A program made the position numbers and the translations under genes. From contig CAWKCG010000027.1 in the NCBI GenBank assembly GCA_963847965.1, positions 1-64,000 on the forward strand: 64,000 bases of DNA. The letters are read 5' to 3'. The DNA is from Palsa-504 sp963847965. GTDB taxonomy: Bacteria; Actinomycetota; Actinomycetes; Streptosporangiales; Streptosporangiaceae. Of this stretch, positions 41,375-50,106 are shown in pieces; position 1 is the stretch's first letter, and the number at the start of each line of letters is the position of its first letter. The notes beneath the pieces are model-generated. The model was not told the origin of the DNA. It worked only from the letters and a program-made list of their open reading frames with translations, and searched no databases.

Positions 41375-42427
41375 TTAGCTGGATACTCGCTCGGCGATGT
41401 CGTCGCCTACCTCGACCGTGGTGCGGGCCGCCCAGAGGCCCTGCCGCTCGAGCAGGTCCTCGGCGACGGCCTGCTCGATCTTCGCCGCCTCCGCGGCCAG
41501 CCCGAGGTGCTCGCAGAGCATCGCGGCGGACAGGATGGCCGCCGTCGGGTCGGCCTTCTGCTGCCCGGCGATGTCCGGCGCGCTGCCGTGGACCGGCTCG
41601 AACATGCTGGGCGAGGTCCCCTCCGGGTTGATGTTCCCGCTGGCCGCCAGGCCGATGCCGCCGGCCACCGCGGCCCCGAGGTCGGTGAGGATGTCGCCGA
41701 ACAGGTTGTCGGTGACGATGACGTCGAAGCGCTCGGGGGCGGTGACGAAGAACATCGACGCGGCGTCCACGTGGCAGTAGTCCACGGCGACGTCGGCGAA
41801 CTCCTTGGCCAGCCAGTCGACGGTCCGCTGCCACAGGTCGCCGGCGTAGGTCAGCACGTTCGTCTTGTGCACCAGCGTCAGCTTCCTGCGCGGCCTGGCC
41901 AGGGCCTTGCCGAAGGCGTACCGCGCCACCCGCTGCACCCCGAACGCGGTGTTCAGGCTCTCCTGGGTGGCGATCTCGGCGAGCGTGCCCTTGCGCATCA
42001 CGCCGCCCGCCCCGGCGTACGGGCCCTCGGTGCCCTCCCGGACGACCAGGATGTCCACCGACTCGGGCCTGACGCCGGCCAGCGGGGAGCCGACCCCCGG
42101 GTAGAGCCGCACCGGGCGCAGGTTGACGTAGTGGTCCAGCTCGAACCGCAGCCGCAGCAGCAGGCCGCGCTCGAGCACGCCGCTCGGCACGCTAGGGTCG
42201 CCGACCGCGCCGAGCAGGATCGCGTCGTGCCCCCTGATCTCCTCGAGGACCGCGTCGGGCAGCGTCTCCCCGGTGCGGTGCCAGCGGCGCGCGCCGAGGT
42301 CGTAGCTGGTCTCGCTGATCGTGACCTCGGGTGCCGCGGCGCGCAGCACCTTGAGCGCCTCGGCGACCACCTCGGGGCCGATGCCGTCCCCGCCGATGAC
42401 GGCCAGCGCGATGTTTCGTGAGCCCAT
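41375..42427 (-). CDS. leuB: 3-isopropylmalate dehydrogenase
   Basis: A 350-residue beta-decarboxylating dehydrogenase of leucine synthesis. IGGDGIGPEVVAEALKVL, VREGTEGPYAG, HKTNVLTYAGDLW, FFVTAPERFDVIVTDNLFGDILTDLGAAV and EPVHGSAPDIAGQQKADP are canonical for LeuB. It lies 9 nt after the 77-residue ORF and probably shares its leader-controlled transcript. Other leucine genes (leuA, leuCD) are not in the window. Confidence 0.95.
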   Translation of the reverse strand: MGSRNIALAVIGGDGIGPEVVAEALKVLRAAAPEVTISETSYDLGARRWHRTGETLPDAVLEEIRGHDAILLGAVGDPSVPSGVLERGLLLRLRFELDHYVNLRPVRLYPGVGSPLAGVRPESVDILVVREGTEGPYAGAGGVMRKGTLAEIATQESLNTAFGVQRVARYAFGKALARPRRKLTLVHKTNVLTYAGDLWQRTVDWLAKEFADVAVDYCHVDAASMFFVTAPERFDVIVTDNLFGDILTDLGAAVAGGIGLAASGNINPEGTSPSMFEPVHGSAPDIAGQQKADPTAAILSAAMLCEHLGLAAEAAKIEQAVAEDLLERQGLWAARTTVEVGDDIAERVSS

Positions 42428-42436
42428 GCCTGAACC

Positions 42437-42670
42437 TTACTGGCGGGCCCGGACCGCCGTAGGCTCTGCGGGCGCACCGGCCGCGCCTGTCGCGGCCGCC
42501 GCGGCTGCCGCGCCCTCTGGGTCGCCGCCGTTGTCCCGGCGGTCCAGCGCGACCTGGACGGCCTGCGTCGCCCGCCCCCGCGCCTGCGCTCGCGCCGGTG
42601 CCGGCCTCCGCCTGGCCTGGCCCGCGTCGGCCGCGGCGGCGTGCTTGTGCCAGGGATACATGTCGTACAT
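42437..42670 (-). CDS. Small conserved-looking protein upstream of leuB
   Basis: A 77-residue protein beginning MYDMYPWHKH, then an Ala/Arg-rich linker, ATQAVQVALDRRDNGGD and a low-complexity Ala tail. AGGAGCG lies 7 nt before the ATG. I recall similar small actinobacterial proteins with an MYxMYPW start, but no function is known. It is the first structural gene of the leuB transcript, right after the leader region. Confidence 0.65.
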   Translation of the reverse strand: MYDMYPWHKHAAAADAGQARRRPAPARAQARGRATQAVQVALDRRDNGGDPEGAAAAAAATGAAGAPAEPTAVRARQ

Positions 42671-42723
42671 GAGATGCGCTCCTGATCGGGAACCAGAGCG
42701 GGACTTACGGCCAGCACCTCACC

Positions 42724-42778
42724 CCGCAGCGGGCGGCCGGCCTGCCCTGGATCAGGTCCTTACAGGTCCCCGCTGCGG
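42724..42778 (-). promoter_or_regulatory. Leader hairpin of the leuB transcript
   Basis: CCGCAGCGGG (42778-42769, minus) and CCCGCTGCGG (42733-42724) are perfect 10-bp arms with a 35-nt loop that overlaps the leader peptide end. No T-tract follows, so it may act as an antiterminator, a Rho-dependent device or on translation. Confidence 0.5.
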
Positions 42779-42804
42779 CCGGTTACGAGTACCAAGTGCC
42801 GCAT
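42760..42804 (-). CDS. leuB leader peptide with alternating Leu/Val codons
   Basis: The ATG-initiated 14-residue peptide MRHLVLVTGRSGDL has successive TTG GTA CTC GTA codons, including the rare (in this genome) TTG and GTA. It ends within the left arm of the leader hairpin. Length and position parallel the cimA and ilvB leaders, and the third residue block is again followed by GR. Confidence 0.7.
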   Translation of the reverse strand: MRHLVLVTGRSGDL

Positions 42805-42859
42805 AGTGTCTGTTACGTTACCCGACCCGCTGCAGCATCGGCGCGTATTCAAGACGCCC

Positions 42860-42876
42860 GTCTCAGCATGCGAGAC
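42860..42876 (-). promoter_or_regulatory. BCAA-regulon palindrome, leuB copy
   Basis: GTCTCGCATGCTGAGAC (minus strand), arms GTCTC/GAGAC around a seven-base centre containing GCATGC. It lies 56 bp before the leader peptide and 190 bp before the 77-residue ORF. Confidence 0.7.
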
Positions 42877-42957
42877 ACTATTTTTATGTCCTAGTGCTGC
42901 GCCTTGGGGCCCCGGCTAAACGCGCCGCCGGAGGATCACCGGGCCATTGATGACGGT

Positions 42958-43956
42958 CTACTCGTCCTCCGCCAGCCAGGACATCAGGGGGCGGAGCCGG
43001 GCGCCGACCTGCTCGATCTGCTCGGCGTGCTCGGCCTCGCGGCGCTTGAGGAAGTTGGGCTTGCCCGCGTCGAACTCCTCGACCAGCTCGCGCGCGAACG
43101 AGCCGTCCTGGATCTCGCCGAGGATGCGGCGCATCTCCTCGCGGGTCTGCTCGTTGATCAGCCTGGGACCGCGGGTGTACCCGCCGTACTCGGCGGTGTC
43201 GGACACCGACCAGTACATCTTGGAGATGCCGCCCTCGTACATCAGGTCGACGATCAGCTTCATCTCGTGCAGGCACTCGAAGTAGGCGGACTCGGGCTGG
43301 TAGCCGGCCTCGACCAGGGTCGCGAACCCGGCCTTGATCAGCTCGGCGACGCCGCCGCAGAGCACGGTCTGCTCGCCGAACAGGTCGGTCTCGGTCTCCT
43401 CGGTGAACGTGCTCTTCAGCGCGCCGGCCCGGGTCCCGCCGATGGCCTTGGCGTAGGCGAGGGTCAGCGGCCACGCCTGACCGGTCGCGTCACGCTCGAC
43501 GCAGACCAGCACGGGTACGCCGCGGCCCTGGGAGAACTGACGCCGGACCAGGTGGCCGGGCGCCTTGGGCGCCACCATGCAGACGTCCACGCCGGCCGGC
43601 GGCGTGATGAGCTGGTAGCGGATGTTCAGGCCGTGGGCGAAGAACAGCGCGTCCCCCGGCACCAGCGACGGCGCGATGGCCTCCGCGTACAGTTCCCGCT
43701 GCAGGTGGTCGGGGACCAGGACCATGATCAGGTCGGCTTCCTCGCACGCCTGCCCCGGGGTGGTGACCTGCAGGCCCTCGCTCGCGGCCTTGTCCCTGCT
43801 CGCCGAGCCTTCGGGCAGCCCGACGCGCACGTCCACGCCGGAATCGCGGAGCGAGAGGGCGTGCGCGTGCCCCTGGCTGCCGTAGCCGAGGACGGCGACG
43901 TGCCTGCGCTGGATGACCGAGAGGTCGGCGCTGTCGTCGTAGAAGATCTCTGCCAC
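42958..43956 (-). CDS. ilvC: Ketol-acid reductoisomerase
   Basis: A 332-residue class I KARI converting acetolactate to dihydroxyisovalerate in Val/Ile/Leu synthesis. The NADPH-binding loop is VAVLGYGSQGHAHALSLRDSG; MVAPKAPGHLVRRQF, ETETDLFGEQTVLCGG and YFECLHEMKLIVDLMYEGG follow. It ends SWLAEDE. The GTG at 43956 has AGGAAGG upstream and gives the family start VAEIFYDDSADLS. It follows ilvN after 130 bp and belongs with ilvBN functionally, although the gap leaves room for its own promoter. Confidence 0.95.
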   Translation of the reverse strand: MAEIFYDDSADLSVIQRRHVAVLGYGSQGHAHALSLRDSGVDVRVGLPEGSASRDKAASEGLQVTTPGQACEEADLIMVLVPDHLQRELYAEAIAPSLVPGDALFFAHGLNIRYQLITPPAGVDVCMVAPKAPGHLVRRQFSQGRGVPVLVCVERDATGQAWPLTLAYAKAIGGTRAGALKSTFTEETETDLFGEQTVLCGGVAELIKAGFATLVEAGYQPESAYFECLHEMKLIVDLMYEGGISKMYWSVSDTAEYGGYTRGPRLINEQTREEMRRILGEIQDGSFARELVEEFDAGKPNFLKRREAEHAEQIEQVGARLRPLMSWLAEDE

Positions 43957-44086
43957 CGTAAATGGCCTTCCTGTTTGTCGTTCCTGGGTTGTCTTGCGAA
44001 CCTGGCACGGAAGATCGGTGCCTGACGGAAATAAGGGCGTCAAAATACGGCGCCTTTTCTTCCGCGGAGCACCATTCCTCCGCGAT

Positions 44087-44611
44087 TTATGCGCTGCGCT
44101 CCACGGGGCGCAGCGCGCGGTCGGTGATCGAGCGGCTGCCGCGGCCGATGGCCACCATGCCCGACTGGACGAGCTCCTTGATGCCGAAGGGCTCGAGCAC
44201 CCTGACCAGCGCGTCGAGCTTATCCTTATCGCCGGTGGCTTCCACCGTGATCACGTCGATCGCGACGTCCACCACCCGGGCGCGGAACAGGCTCACGGTC
44301 TCGAGCACCCGCGACCGGCTCTCGGCGTCGGCCCTGACCTTGACCAGGAGCAGCTCGCGCTGCACGGTGGCGCCCGGCTCGAGCTCGACGATCTTCAGCA
44401 CGTTGATGAGCTTGTTCAGCTGCTTGGTCACCTGCTCGAGCGGGTGCTCCTCGCAGTTGACCACGATGGTGATGCGGGAGATCTCCTCGTGCTCGGTCGG
44501 CCCGACCGCCAGCGAGTCGATGTTGAAGCCGCGCCGCGAGAACAGGCCGGCGATCCGCACCAGGACGCCTGGCTTGTTCTCGACCAGCACGGACAGCGTG
44601 TGGAGGGTCAT
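44087..44611 (-). CDS. ilvN: Acetolactate synthase regulatory (small) subunit
   Basis: A 174-residue regulatory subunit for feedback inhibition by valine. The ACT domain HTLSVLVENKPGVLVRIAGLFSRRGFNIDSLAVG is complete, and the C-terminal half (RELLLVKVRADAESRSRVLE) is the second conserved domain. The ATG overlaps the ilvB stop as ATGA (44608-44611), with GAGGA inside the ilvB end, so translation of ilvN depends on ribosomes finishing ilvB. Confidence 0.95.
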   Translation of the reverse strand: MTLHTLSVLVENKPGVLVRIAGLFSRRGFNIDSLAVGPTEHEEISRITIVVNCEEHPLEQVTKQLNKLINVLKIVELEPGATVQRELLLVKVRADAESRSRVLETVSLFRARVVDVAIDVITVEATGDKDKLDALVRVLEPFGIKELVQSGMVAIGRGSRSITDRALRPVERSA

Positions 44612-46721
44612 TCCTCTCGTCCTCCCCAGTCGGGCGCCAGGCCGCGCGCGAACTTGATGTCGTTGTTGGACGTGCCCGCGGCGACCATCGGCCAGACCAT
44701 GGCGTCCTTGTGCACCACGAAATCGAGCACGACCGGGCGGTCGTCGATGGCCATGGCCCGCTCGATGACCCGGTCGACGTCGCCCGTCTCCTCGCAGCGG
44801 ATGCCCTCGCACCCGTACGCCTCGGCGAGCTTGACGAAGTCCGGGACGCGCGTGCCCTGTTGATCCGGGGGGACGACCCCCCTGGACCCCCCGCGCACGG
44901 GGGGACTGCCCGTCCCCCGTCCCCCCCTGGATGAAGGTCCGTGTTGGAGTAGCGCTCGTTGTAGAACAGCGTCTGCCACTGCCTGACCATGCCGAGGCTG
45001 CCGTTGTTGATGATCGCGACCTTGATCGCGATGCCCTCCAGGGCGCAGGTGGCCAGCTCCTGGTTGGTCATCTGGAAGCACCCGTCGCCGTCGATCGCCC
45101 ACACGGTGGCGTCCGGGCAGCCGACCTTGGCGCCCATCGCGGCCGGCACGGCGAAGCCCATGGTGCCGAGCCCGCCGGAGTTGATCCAGGTCCGCGGGTG
45201 CTCGTAGTCGATGAACTGGGCCGCCCACATCTGGTGCTGCCCGACCCCGGCCACGTACAGCGCCTGCGGGCCCGCGATCTTGCCGATCCGCTCGATCACG
45301 TACTGCGGCGCGAGCGAGCCGTCGGCCGGCGAGTCGTAGCCGAGCGGGTAGGTCGTCCGCCAGGAATCGGTCTGGGCCTGCCAGGCCGCCAGGTCGGGGC
45401 GCTGTCCCTGCTCGTGCTCGGCCCGGATGGCCGCGATCAGGTCGGCGATCACCTCACGGCAGTCGCCCACGATCGGCACGTCGGCCCGGCGGTTCTTGGA
45501 GATCTCGGCCGGGTCGATGTCCGCGTGCACGATCAGCGCGCCGGGAGCGAACGTGTCGAGCTTGCCGGTCACCCGGTCGTCGAAACGCGTGCCGAGCGCG
45601 ACGATGAGGTCGGCCTTCTGCAGCGCGCCGACCGCCGCCACCGTGCCGTGCATCCCGGGCATGCCCAGGTGCTGCGGGTGCTTGTCGGGGAACGCGCCCC
45701 TGGCCATCAGCGTGGTGACCACCGGGATACCGGTCAGCTCGGCCAGCTCCCGCAGCTGCGCGGCCGCGCGGGCCTTGATAACGCCGCCGCCCACGTACAG
45801 CACCGGCCGCCTGGCCTCGCTGATCAGCCGCGCGGCCTCGCGCACCTGCCTGGCGTGCGGCCTGGTGACCGGGTGGTACCCGGGCAGGTCGAACGGGACC
45901 GGCCAGCTGAACTCCGTGGTCGCCTGCATGGCGTCCTTGGCGATGTCGACCAGCACCGGCCCCGGCCGGCCGGTCAAGGCCACGTGGAACGCCTCGCCGA
46001 TGGTGCGGGCGATGTCCCCGGCCCTGGTGACCAGGAAGTTGTGCTTGGTGATCGGGATGGTGATCCCGGAGATGTCGGCCTCCTGGAAGCCGTCGGTGCC
46101 GATCAGGTTCGAGGACACCTGGCCGGTGATCGCCACGATCGGGACGGAGTCCATGTAGGCGTCGGCGATGGGGGTGACCAGGTTGGTCGCGCCCGGCCCG
46201 CTGGTCGCCATGCACACGCCGACGCGCCCGGTGGCCTGCGCGTACCCGGTGGCCGCGTGGCCCGCGCCCTGCTCGTGCCTGACCAGGATGTGCCTGATCG
46301 CCTTGGAGTCCAGCAGCGGGTCGTAGGCGGGCAGGATCGCCCCGCCGGGAATGCCGAACACCACGTCCGCGCCCACCCGCTCAAGCGCGTACACCAGCGC
46401 CTGGGCGCCCGTGGCCCGGACGGCGGCCGGGCTGGCATGCACCCGCGGCGGCTCGGCCGGCGCGGTCACCGCGGGGGCGGTAGCGGCGGCGGCTACGCCG
46501 TTGCTGGCTGTGCCGTTAGTGGCCGGGCCGTTGCTGGCCGGGCCGGGGCCCGGCAGGCCCGCGGCCTGCGGCTGGTCGGCGGCGGTGCGCCCGCTGTCGC
46601 GGTGCGGCGAACGGGCGGCCAGGTCCCGCGGGCTGGGCGCCGGGCTCCCGGCGGGAGGGCCGCTCGCGGCGGTCGGCCGCTCGCCGCCCGGTCCCTTGCG
46701 GCCGGACATCTGCTCAGTCAT
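44608..46721 (-). pseudogene. ilvB: Acetolactate synthase catalytic subunit, frameshifted at a G-tract element
   Basis: A ThDP enzyme forming acetolactate/acetohydroxybutyrate. It has a ~95-residue low-complexity N-terminus, then GAQALVYALERVGADVVFGIPGGAILP, HEQGAGHAATGYA, MATSGPGATNLVTPIADA, SNLIGTDGFQEADI and the ThDP motif WAIDGDGCFQMTNQELAT through IINNGSLGMVRQWQTLFYN. After YSNTDLH a 74-bp G/C-run element shifts the frame. The normal C-terminus (TRVPDFVKLAEAYGCEG, LDFVVHKDAMVWPMVAAG) lies in the next frame and ends at 44608. One extra G in the element would restore a single frame of about 704 residues. Given its essential role, a homopolymer miscall is likely, but slippage is possible. 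Confidence 0.85.
44857..44930 (-). repeat. G-tract hairpin repeat element, copy 2 (inside ilvB)
   Basis: A 74-bp insert between the codons for YSNTDLH and GTRVPDF of ilvB. The coding strand contains runs of 6-7 G and the palindrome GGGGGGTCGTCCCCCC preceded by GGGGGGTCCA, matching copies 1 and 3. The site is a loop that varies in length among actinobacterial IlvB proteins. Confidence 0.75.
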
Positions 46722-46756
46722 CGGTACCTCTCCATCGGCTCCGGAGTCAGCGGCAT

Positions 46757-46792
46757 AAAAAAGCCCCTCGTGCCTGGCGGCAGTCGAGGGGA
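46757..46792 (-). terminator. Attenuator-type terminator in the ilvB leader
   Basis: CCCCTCG and CGAGGGG (46791-46764, minus strand) form a stem directly followed by CTTTTTTAT. It is a true intrinsic terminator, about 40 bp before ilvB and just after the Ile-Leu-Val-Leu leader peptide. Confidence 0.85.
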
Positions 46793-46813
46793 GCGCGCAG
46801 TGAGCTGTCTTGG

Positions 46814-46861
46814 TCAGCCGCCTGCGCGCCGGCCAAGTACGAGGATGCTCGGGTGAGTCAC
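46814..46861 (-). CDS. ilvB leader peptide with Ile-Leu-Val-Leu codons
   Basis: The GTG-initiated 15-residue peptide MTHPSILVLGRRAGG carries ATC CTC GTA CTT, one codon for each branched-chain amino acid plus a second Leu, as expected for multivalent attenuation of ilvBN. AAGGTGG lies about 5 nt upstream. GLIIIGRR in the cimA leader and ILVLGRR here suggest a common origin. Confidence 0.8.
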   Translation of the reverse strand: MTHPSILVLGRRAGG

Positions 46862-46900
46862 GCGTACCACCTTACTGCCGGGAGTCCGGACGTCAACCGA

Positions 46901-49561
46901 TCACGCCGGTTGTCTCACATTCCGAGACGCTCCGCTCGTTTCTCCGCCGTCGGCCTTGGTGATCAGCGCTTCGACGCCGGACGCCGGCATCGGCGGGGCC
47001 ACCAGGAAACCCTGGCCGTAGCCGCAGCCCATCTCGCGCAGCGCGGCGAGCTGGCGCGGCTGCTCGATGCCCTCGGCGACGACCCGCAGGCCGAGTTCGT
47101 GCCCCACCTGCACCACGGTCCTGGTGAGCAGGGTGAGTGTCTCGTCGTGGCCGAGGCCCGCGACGAACGAGGGGTCGATCTTGATCGTGTCCAGCGGAAG
47201 CTGCCGCAGGTAGGCCAGCGAGGCGTAACCGGTGCCGAAGTCGTCGATCGCCATCCGGATGCCCAGGCGGTGTAGTTCGGCGAGCCGGTCGACGATCAGG
47301 TCGTCCTCCTCGACCAGGATCCGCTCGTTGACCTCGACCGTGAGTGCTCCCGCCGGCAGGCCGGTCTCCGCCAGGATCGCGGCCACCCGCGCCGTGAACA
47401 GGGGGGCGGTGATCTGCCGGGCCGACAGGTTGACGGAGACCCCGATCCCGGCGGAGACCCGCCACCATGCGGCGCCCTGGGCGCAGGCCTCGCGGAGCAC
47501 CCACTCGCCGATGGGCACGATCAGGCCCGATTCCTCGGCCGCGCCGAGGAACTCGCGCGGCGGTACGTCCTGGCCTTCGCGCCACCAGCGGACCAGCGCC
47601 TCGGCCCCGGCGACCTGCGACGTCGCCAGGTCGATGACCGGCTGGTACTGGAGGGTGAGCTCGCCGTTGGTGATGGCCCGCTGCAGCTCGCTGACGATCT
47701 CGAGCCTGCGCACCACGTCCGCGTGCATGTGCGCGGCGTAGATCTCCACCCGGTCGCCGCCGGCCTCCTTGGCACGTGACATCGCCACGTCCGCGTTGCG
47801 CAGCACCAGCCCGGGCGGGCTGTCAGGCCCGGCCTCGGCGAGCGCGACGCCGGCGCTGGCGGTGAGCGAGATCTGCTGGCCGGCCACCCGGAACGGCTCG
47901 GCGGCGACCGCGTCCGCCAGCCGCTCCGCGATCTCCGCGACCTCCTGCACGCTCCCGGCGTCCTCGACCAGCACGGCGAACTCGTCACTGCCCCAGCGCG
48001 CAACCGTGTCGTGGACCGGGGCGACCGCGCGGAGCCGCCGGGCCGCCTGCGCGAGGACGAGGTCGCCGGCCCCGTGGCCCACCGAGTCGTTGACCGCGGT
48101 GAAGCGGTCCAGGTCGAGGAAGACCACGCCGGCCCGCCGGGCCGCGGCGACGTCGCCTAGCAGGTCCCGCGTCCGCTCCTCCACGTAGGCACGATTGGGC
48201 AGGCCGGTCAGCCCGTCGTGGAAGGTCAGGTGCGCGACCTGCTGGCGGAGCGCGACCTGGTCGCTGACGTCGCGGGCGGTGACGAGCAGCCCGGGCGAAC
48301 CGGGCACCTGGTACCTGAGCACGGCGGCCTCGACGTGCCGCCAGGTCCCGTCGGCGGCGCGCACCCGGGCCGGGAAGCGGCCGGGGTCCGCGGAACCCGG
48401 GCCCTCGGCCTGGTCGGCTTCGGCGGGCTGGTCGGTGCGGGGCTCGCCGAGGGCGAGCCGCATCGCCGCCAGCACGGTGGCGTGGTCCTCGGGGTGAACC
48501 AGGTCCGGCAGCCGCCGGCCGACCAGCTGCGCCGGCGTGTAGCCGTAGTCCGCGACCGCCTTACTCGCCTGCCTGATCACCCCGTCCGGCTCGCACACCA
48601 GGACGATGTTGCCGGTCCGGCTGGCCAGGTCGCGCAGGTTCCTGCTGGATTCCCGCCATCTCCCCAGGGCCATCCCGTTTTCCCTGACCAGCATGAAGAC
48701 CCGCGCAGAGAGCACGAGCACGCCGGCCCCGCCCGCCACGACCAGCGCGACCCCGGACGCAGGCCCGCCGGCCAGGCCGGTCGCGATGACCACCACGGTG
48801 GCAACCGACGCGGTCGCCGCCGCGATGACGGCGGTCGCCGCCGAGTTCGCGGTCCTGCGGGTCCAGCCGGGCTCGGTTACTCGCCAGGGCGCCGCGGCGA
48901 GCAGCACCGCCGCGATCACGGGCATCAGCTGCGCCGCGATGCCCAGGTGCCCGCCCGCCACCCGCTGGCCGACCGCGAGGGCGTCGCCCACCCCGGCGGC
49001 CAGCAGGGCCAGGTAAGGCAGCAGCGCCCGCCGCCAGGCCGCCGTGACCATGGGCAGCAGCGCGCCGAGCACGGCCAGGTCCGCCAGCGGATGGATCAGC
49101 GCGATCAGGAAGATTCCCGGCCGCTCACCGGACCGGTGGAACTCGTCGCTGAACTGGGTGACCCAGCCGATCACCAGCAAGGCGACCGCCATGACGTAGC
49201 CGTCGGCCAGTCCCGGCAGGACGGAGCCCCCGGATGCCCCCGGGCTAGGTCCCGCGGATCCGTCAGGCCCGCCGGGCGCGGCGGAACCGGTCTCCGCGTC
49301 CTTCTCCGCCCCGGCCAGCACCGTGATGCCGATCGCGGCGGCCGCCAGCGCCAGCAGCGACGGCAGGTCCGCGAACGACAGGCTCGAGGTCGGATTCAGC
49401 GTGCTGCCGAGGAGCTCCGCCAGGACGAGCCCGGCGCAGTAGAGCACGGCGGCGGCCGCCAGCCACCGGTACCCCCGCGCGACGGCGCCCTCGTGCCTGC
49501 GGGCGCCGAGCCAGAGGCTGGCCGCCGCGGCGAACCACGCCAGCATGCCAAGCACGCTCAT
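46901..49561 (-). CDS. Membrane PAS-GGDEF-EAL cyclic-di-GMP signalling protein
   Basis: An 886-residue protein. The first ~290 residues form about nine helices (SVLGMLAWFAAAASLWLGAR onward), a membrane sensor. A PAS domain follows (LVCEPDGVIRQASKAVADYGY). The GGDEF domain has LPNRAYVEERTR and VFLDLDRFTAVNDSVGHGAGD, but the active loop is RWGSDEF instead of GGDEF. The EAL domain is well conserved: AEALVRWW, VSVNLSARQI, EVNERIL, AIDDFGTGYASLAYL, KIDPSFV and VVAEGIEQ. Phosphodiesterase activity is therefore more certain than cyclase activity. The 3' end carries the ilvB palindrome within its last codons. Confidence 0.88.
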   Translation of the reverse strand: MSVLGMLAWFAAAASLWLGARRHEGAVARGYRWLAAAAVLYCAGLVLAELLGSTLNPTSSLSFADLPSLLALAAAAIGITVLAGAEKDAETGSAAPGGPDGSAGPSPGASGGSVLPGLADGYVMAVALLVIGWVTQFSDEFHRSGERPGIFLIALIHPLADLAVLGALLPMVTAAWRRALLPYLALLAAGVGDALAVGQRVAGGHLGIAAQLMPVIAAVLLAAAPWRVTEPGWTRRTANSAATAVIAAATASVATVVVIATGLAGGPASGVALVVAGGAGVLVLSARVFMLVRENGMALGRWRESSRNLRDLASRTGNIVLVCEPDGVIRQASKAVADYGYTPAQLVGRRLPDLVHPEDHATVLAAMRLALGEPRTDQPAEADQAEGPGSADPGRFPARVRAADGTWRHVEAAVLRYQVPGSPGLLVTARDVSDQVALRQQVAHLTFHDGLTGLPNRAYVEERTRDLLGDVAAARRAGVVFLDLDRFTAVNDSVGHGAGDLVLAQAARRLRAVAPVHDTVARWGSDEFAVLVEDAGSVQEVAEIAERLADAVAAEPFRVAGQQISLTASAGVALAEAGPDSPPGLVLRNADVAMSRAKEAGGDRVEIYAAHMHADVVRRLEIVSELQRAITNGELTLQYQPVIDLATSQVAGAEALVRWWREGQDVPPREFLGAAEESGLIVPIGEWVLREACAQGAAWWRVSAGIGVSVNLSARQITAPLFTARVAAILAETGLPAGALTVEVNERILVEEDDLIVDRLAELHRLGIRMAIDDFGTGYASLAYLRQLPLDTIKIDPSFVAGLGHDETLTLLTRTVVQVGHELGLRVVAEGIEQPRQLAALREMGCGYGQGFLVAPPMPASGVEALITKADGGETSGASRNVRQPA
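46912..46928 (-). promoter_or_regulatory. BCAA-regulon palindrome, ilvB copy
   Basis: GTCTCGGAATGTGAGAC on the minus strand, with the same GTCTC/GAGAC arms and seven-base spacing as the cimA and leuB copies. It lies 51 bp before the leader peptide and 191 bp before ilvB, inside the 3' end of the GGDEF-EAL gene. Confidence 0.7.
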
Positions 49562-50106
49562 ACCCGGTCTCCCGAGGTGATCCGGCGCACCCGGGCTCCT
49601 TCCCCTCCGCCTCGCTGGTCCTTATCTGGTCAACGCGTGCTGGCCCTGGACAGATGGCTAGTTCACGCGTTCGTTACCTCGTCGTAACGAATAGTCGCCG
49701 ACGTCGCGGATTACCCGGCGCCAGCGACGACCGGGTCCCCAGCCCCTGCGGGCAGCCTCCCGACCGGTGTGGTGCTTACTCTACGTACCGGAGATCACAC
49801 TTCGGTTGAGAGGCGGGAGCGGTAAGGCACCGGAACCCTTCCCGGAGTCGTCACTGCCCGGTGACCACGAACTAAGGCTACGTCGCGACCGGCGCGCACA
49901 ATGCCATCTGCCGGTACAAACACGCCCGGACCGTCCGCACGCCGTCGCGGGCCGGCAGTCCGCCATCACGCCGGGTAGCGTCGGCTCCCAGGGAGTCGCC
50001 AGCGGCAGCGATACCCAAAGGATTCTGCCGGAGGCAATATGCGCATGTCATTACACTCTCTGGGGATAAACCGCCACAGCCGCGCAGTCGAACCAGGGAG
50101 GCCGTC
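49562..50106. other. Intergenic region between divergent GGDEF-EAL and carboxylase genes
   Basis: About 545 bp. CGTTCGTTACCTCGTCGTAACGAA near 49670 contains an imperfect inverted repeat (TTCGTTAC / GTAACGAA). A short frame from 50039 begins MRMSLHSLGINRHSR and reads past the carboxylase start without its own nearby stop, so I do not call it. GGGAGG at 50096 serves the carboxylase GTG. No RNA gene is seen. Confidence 0.4.
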
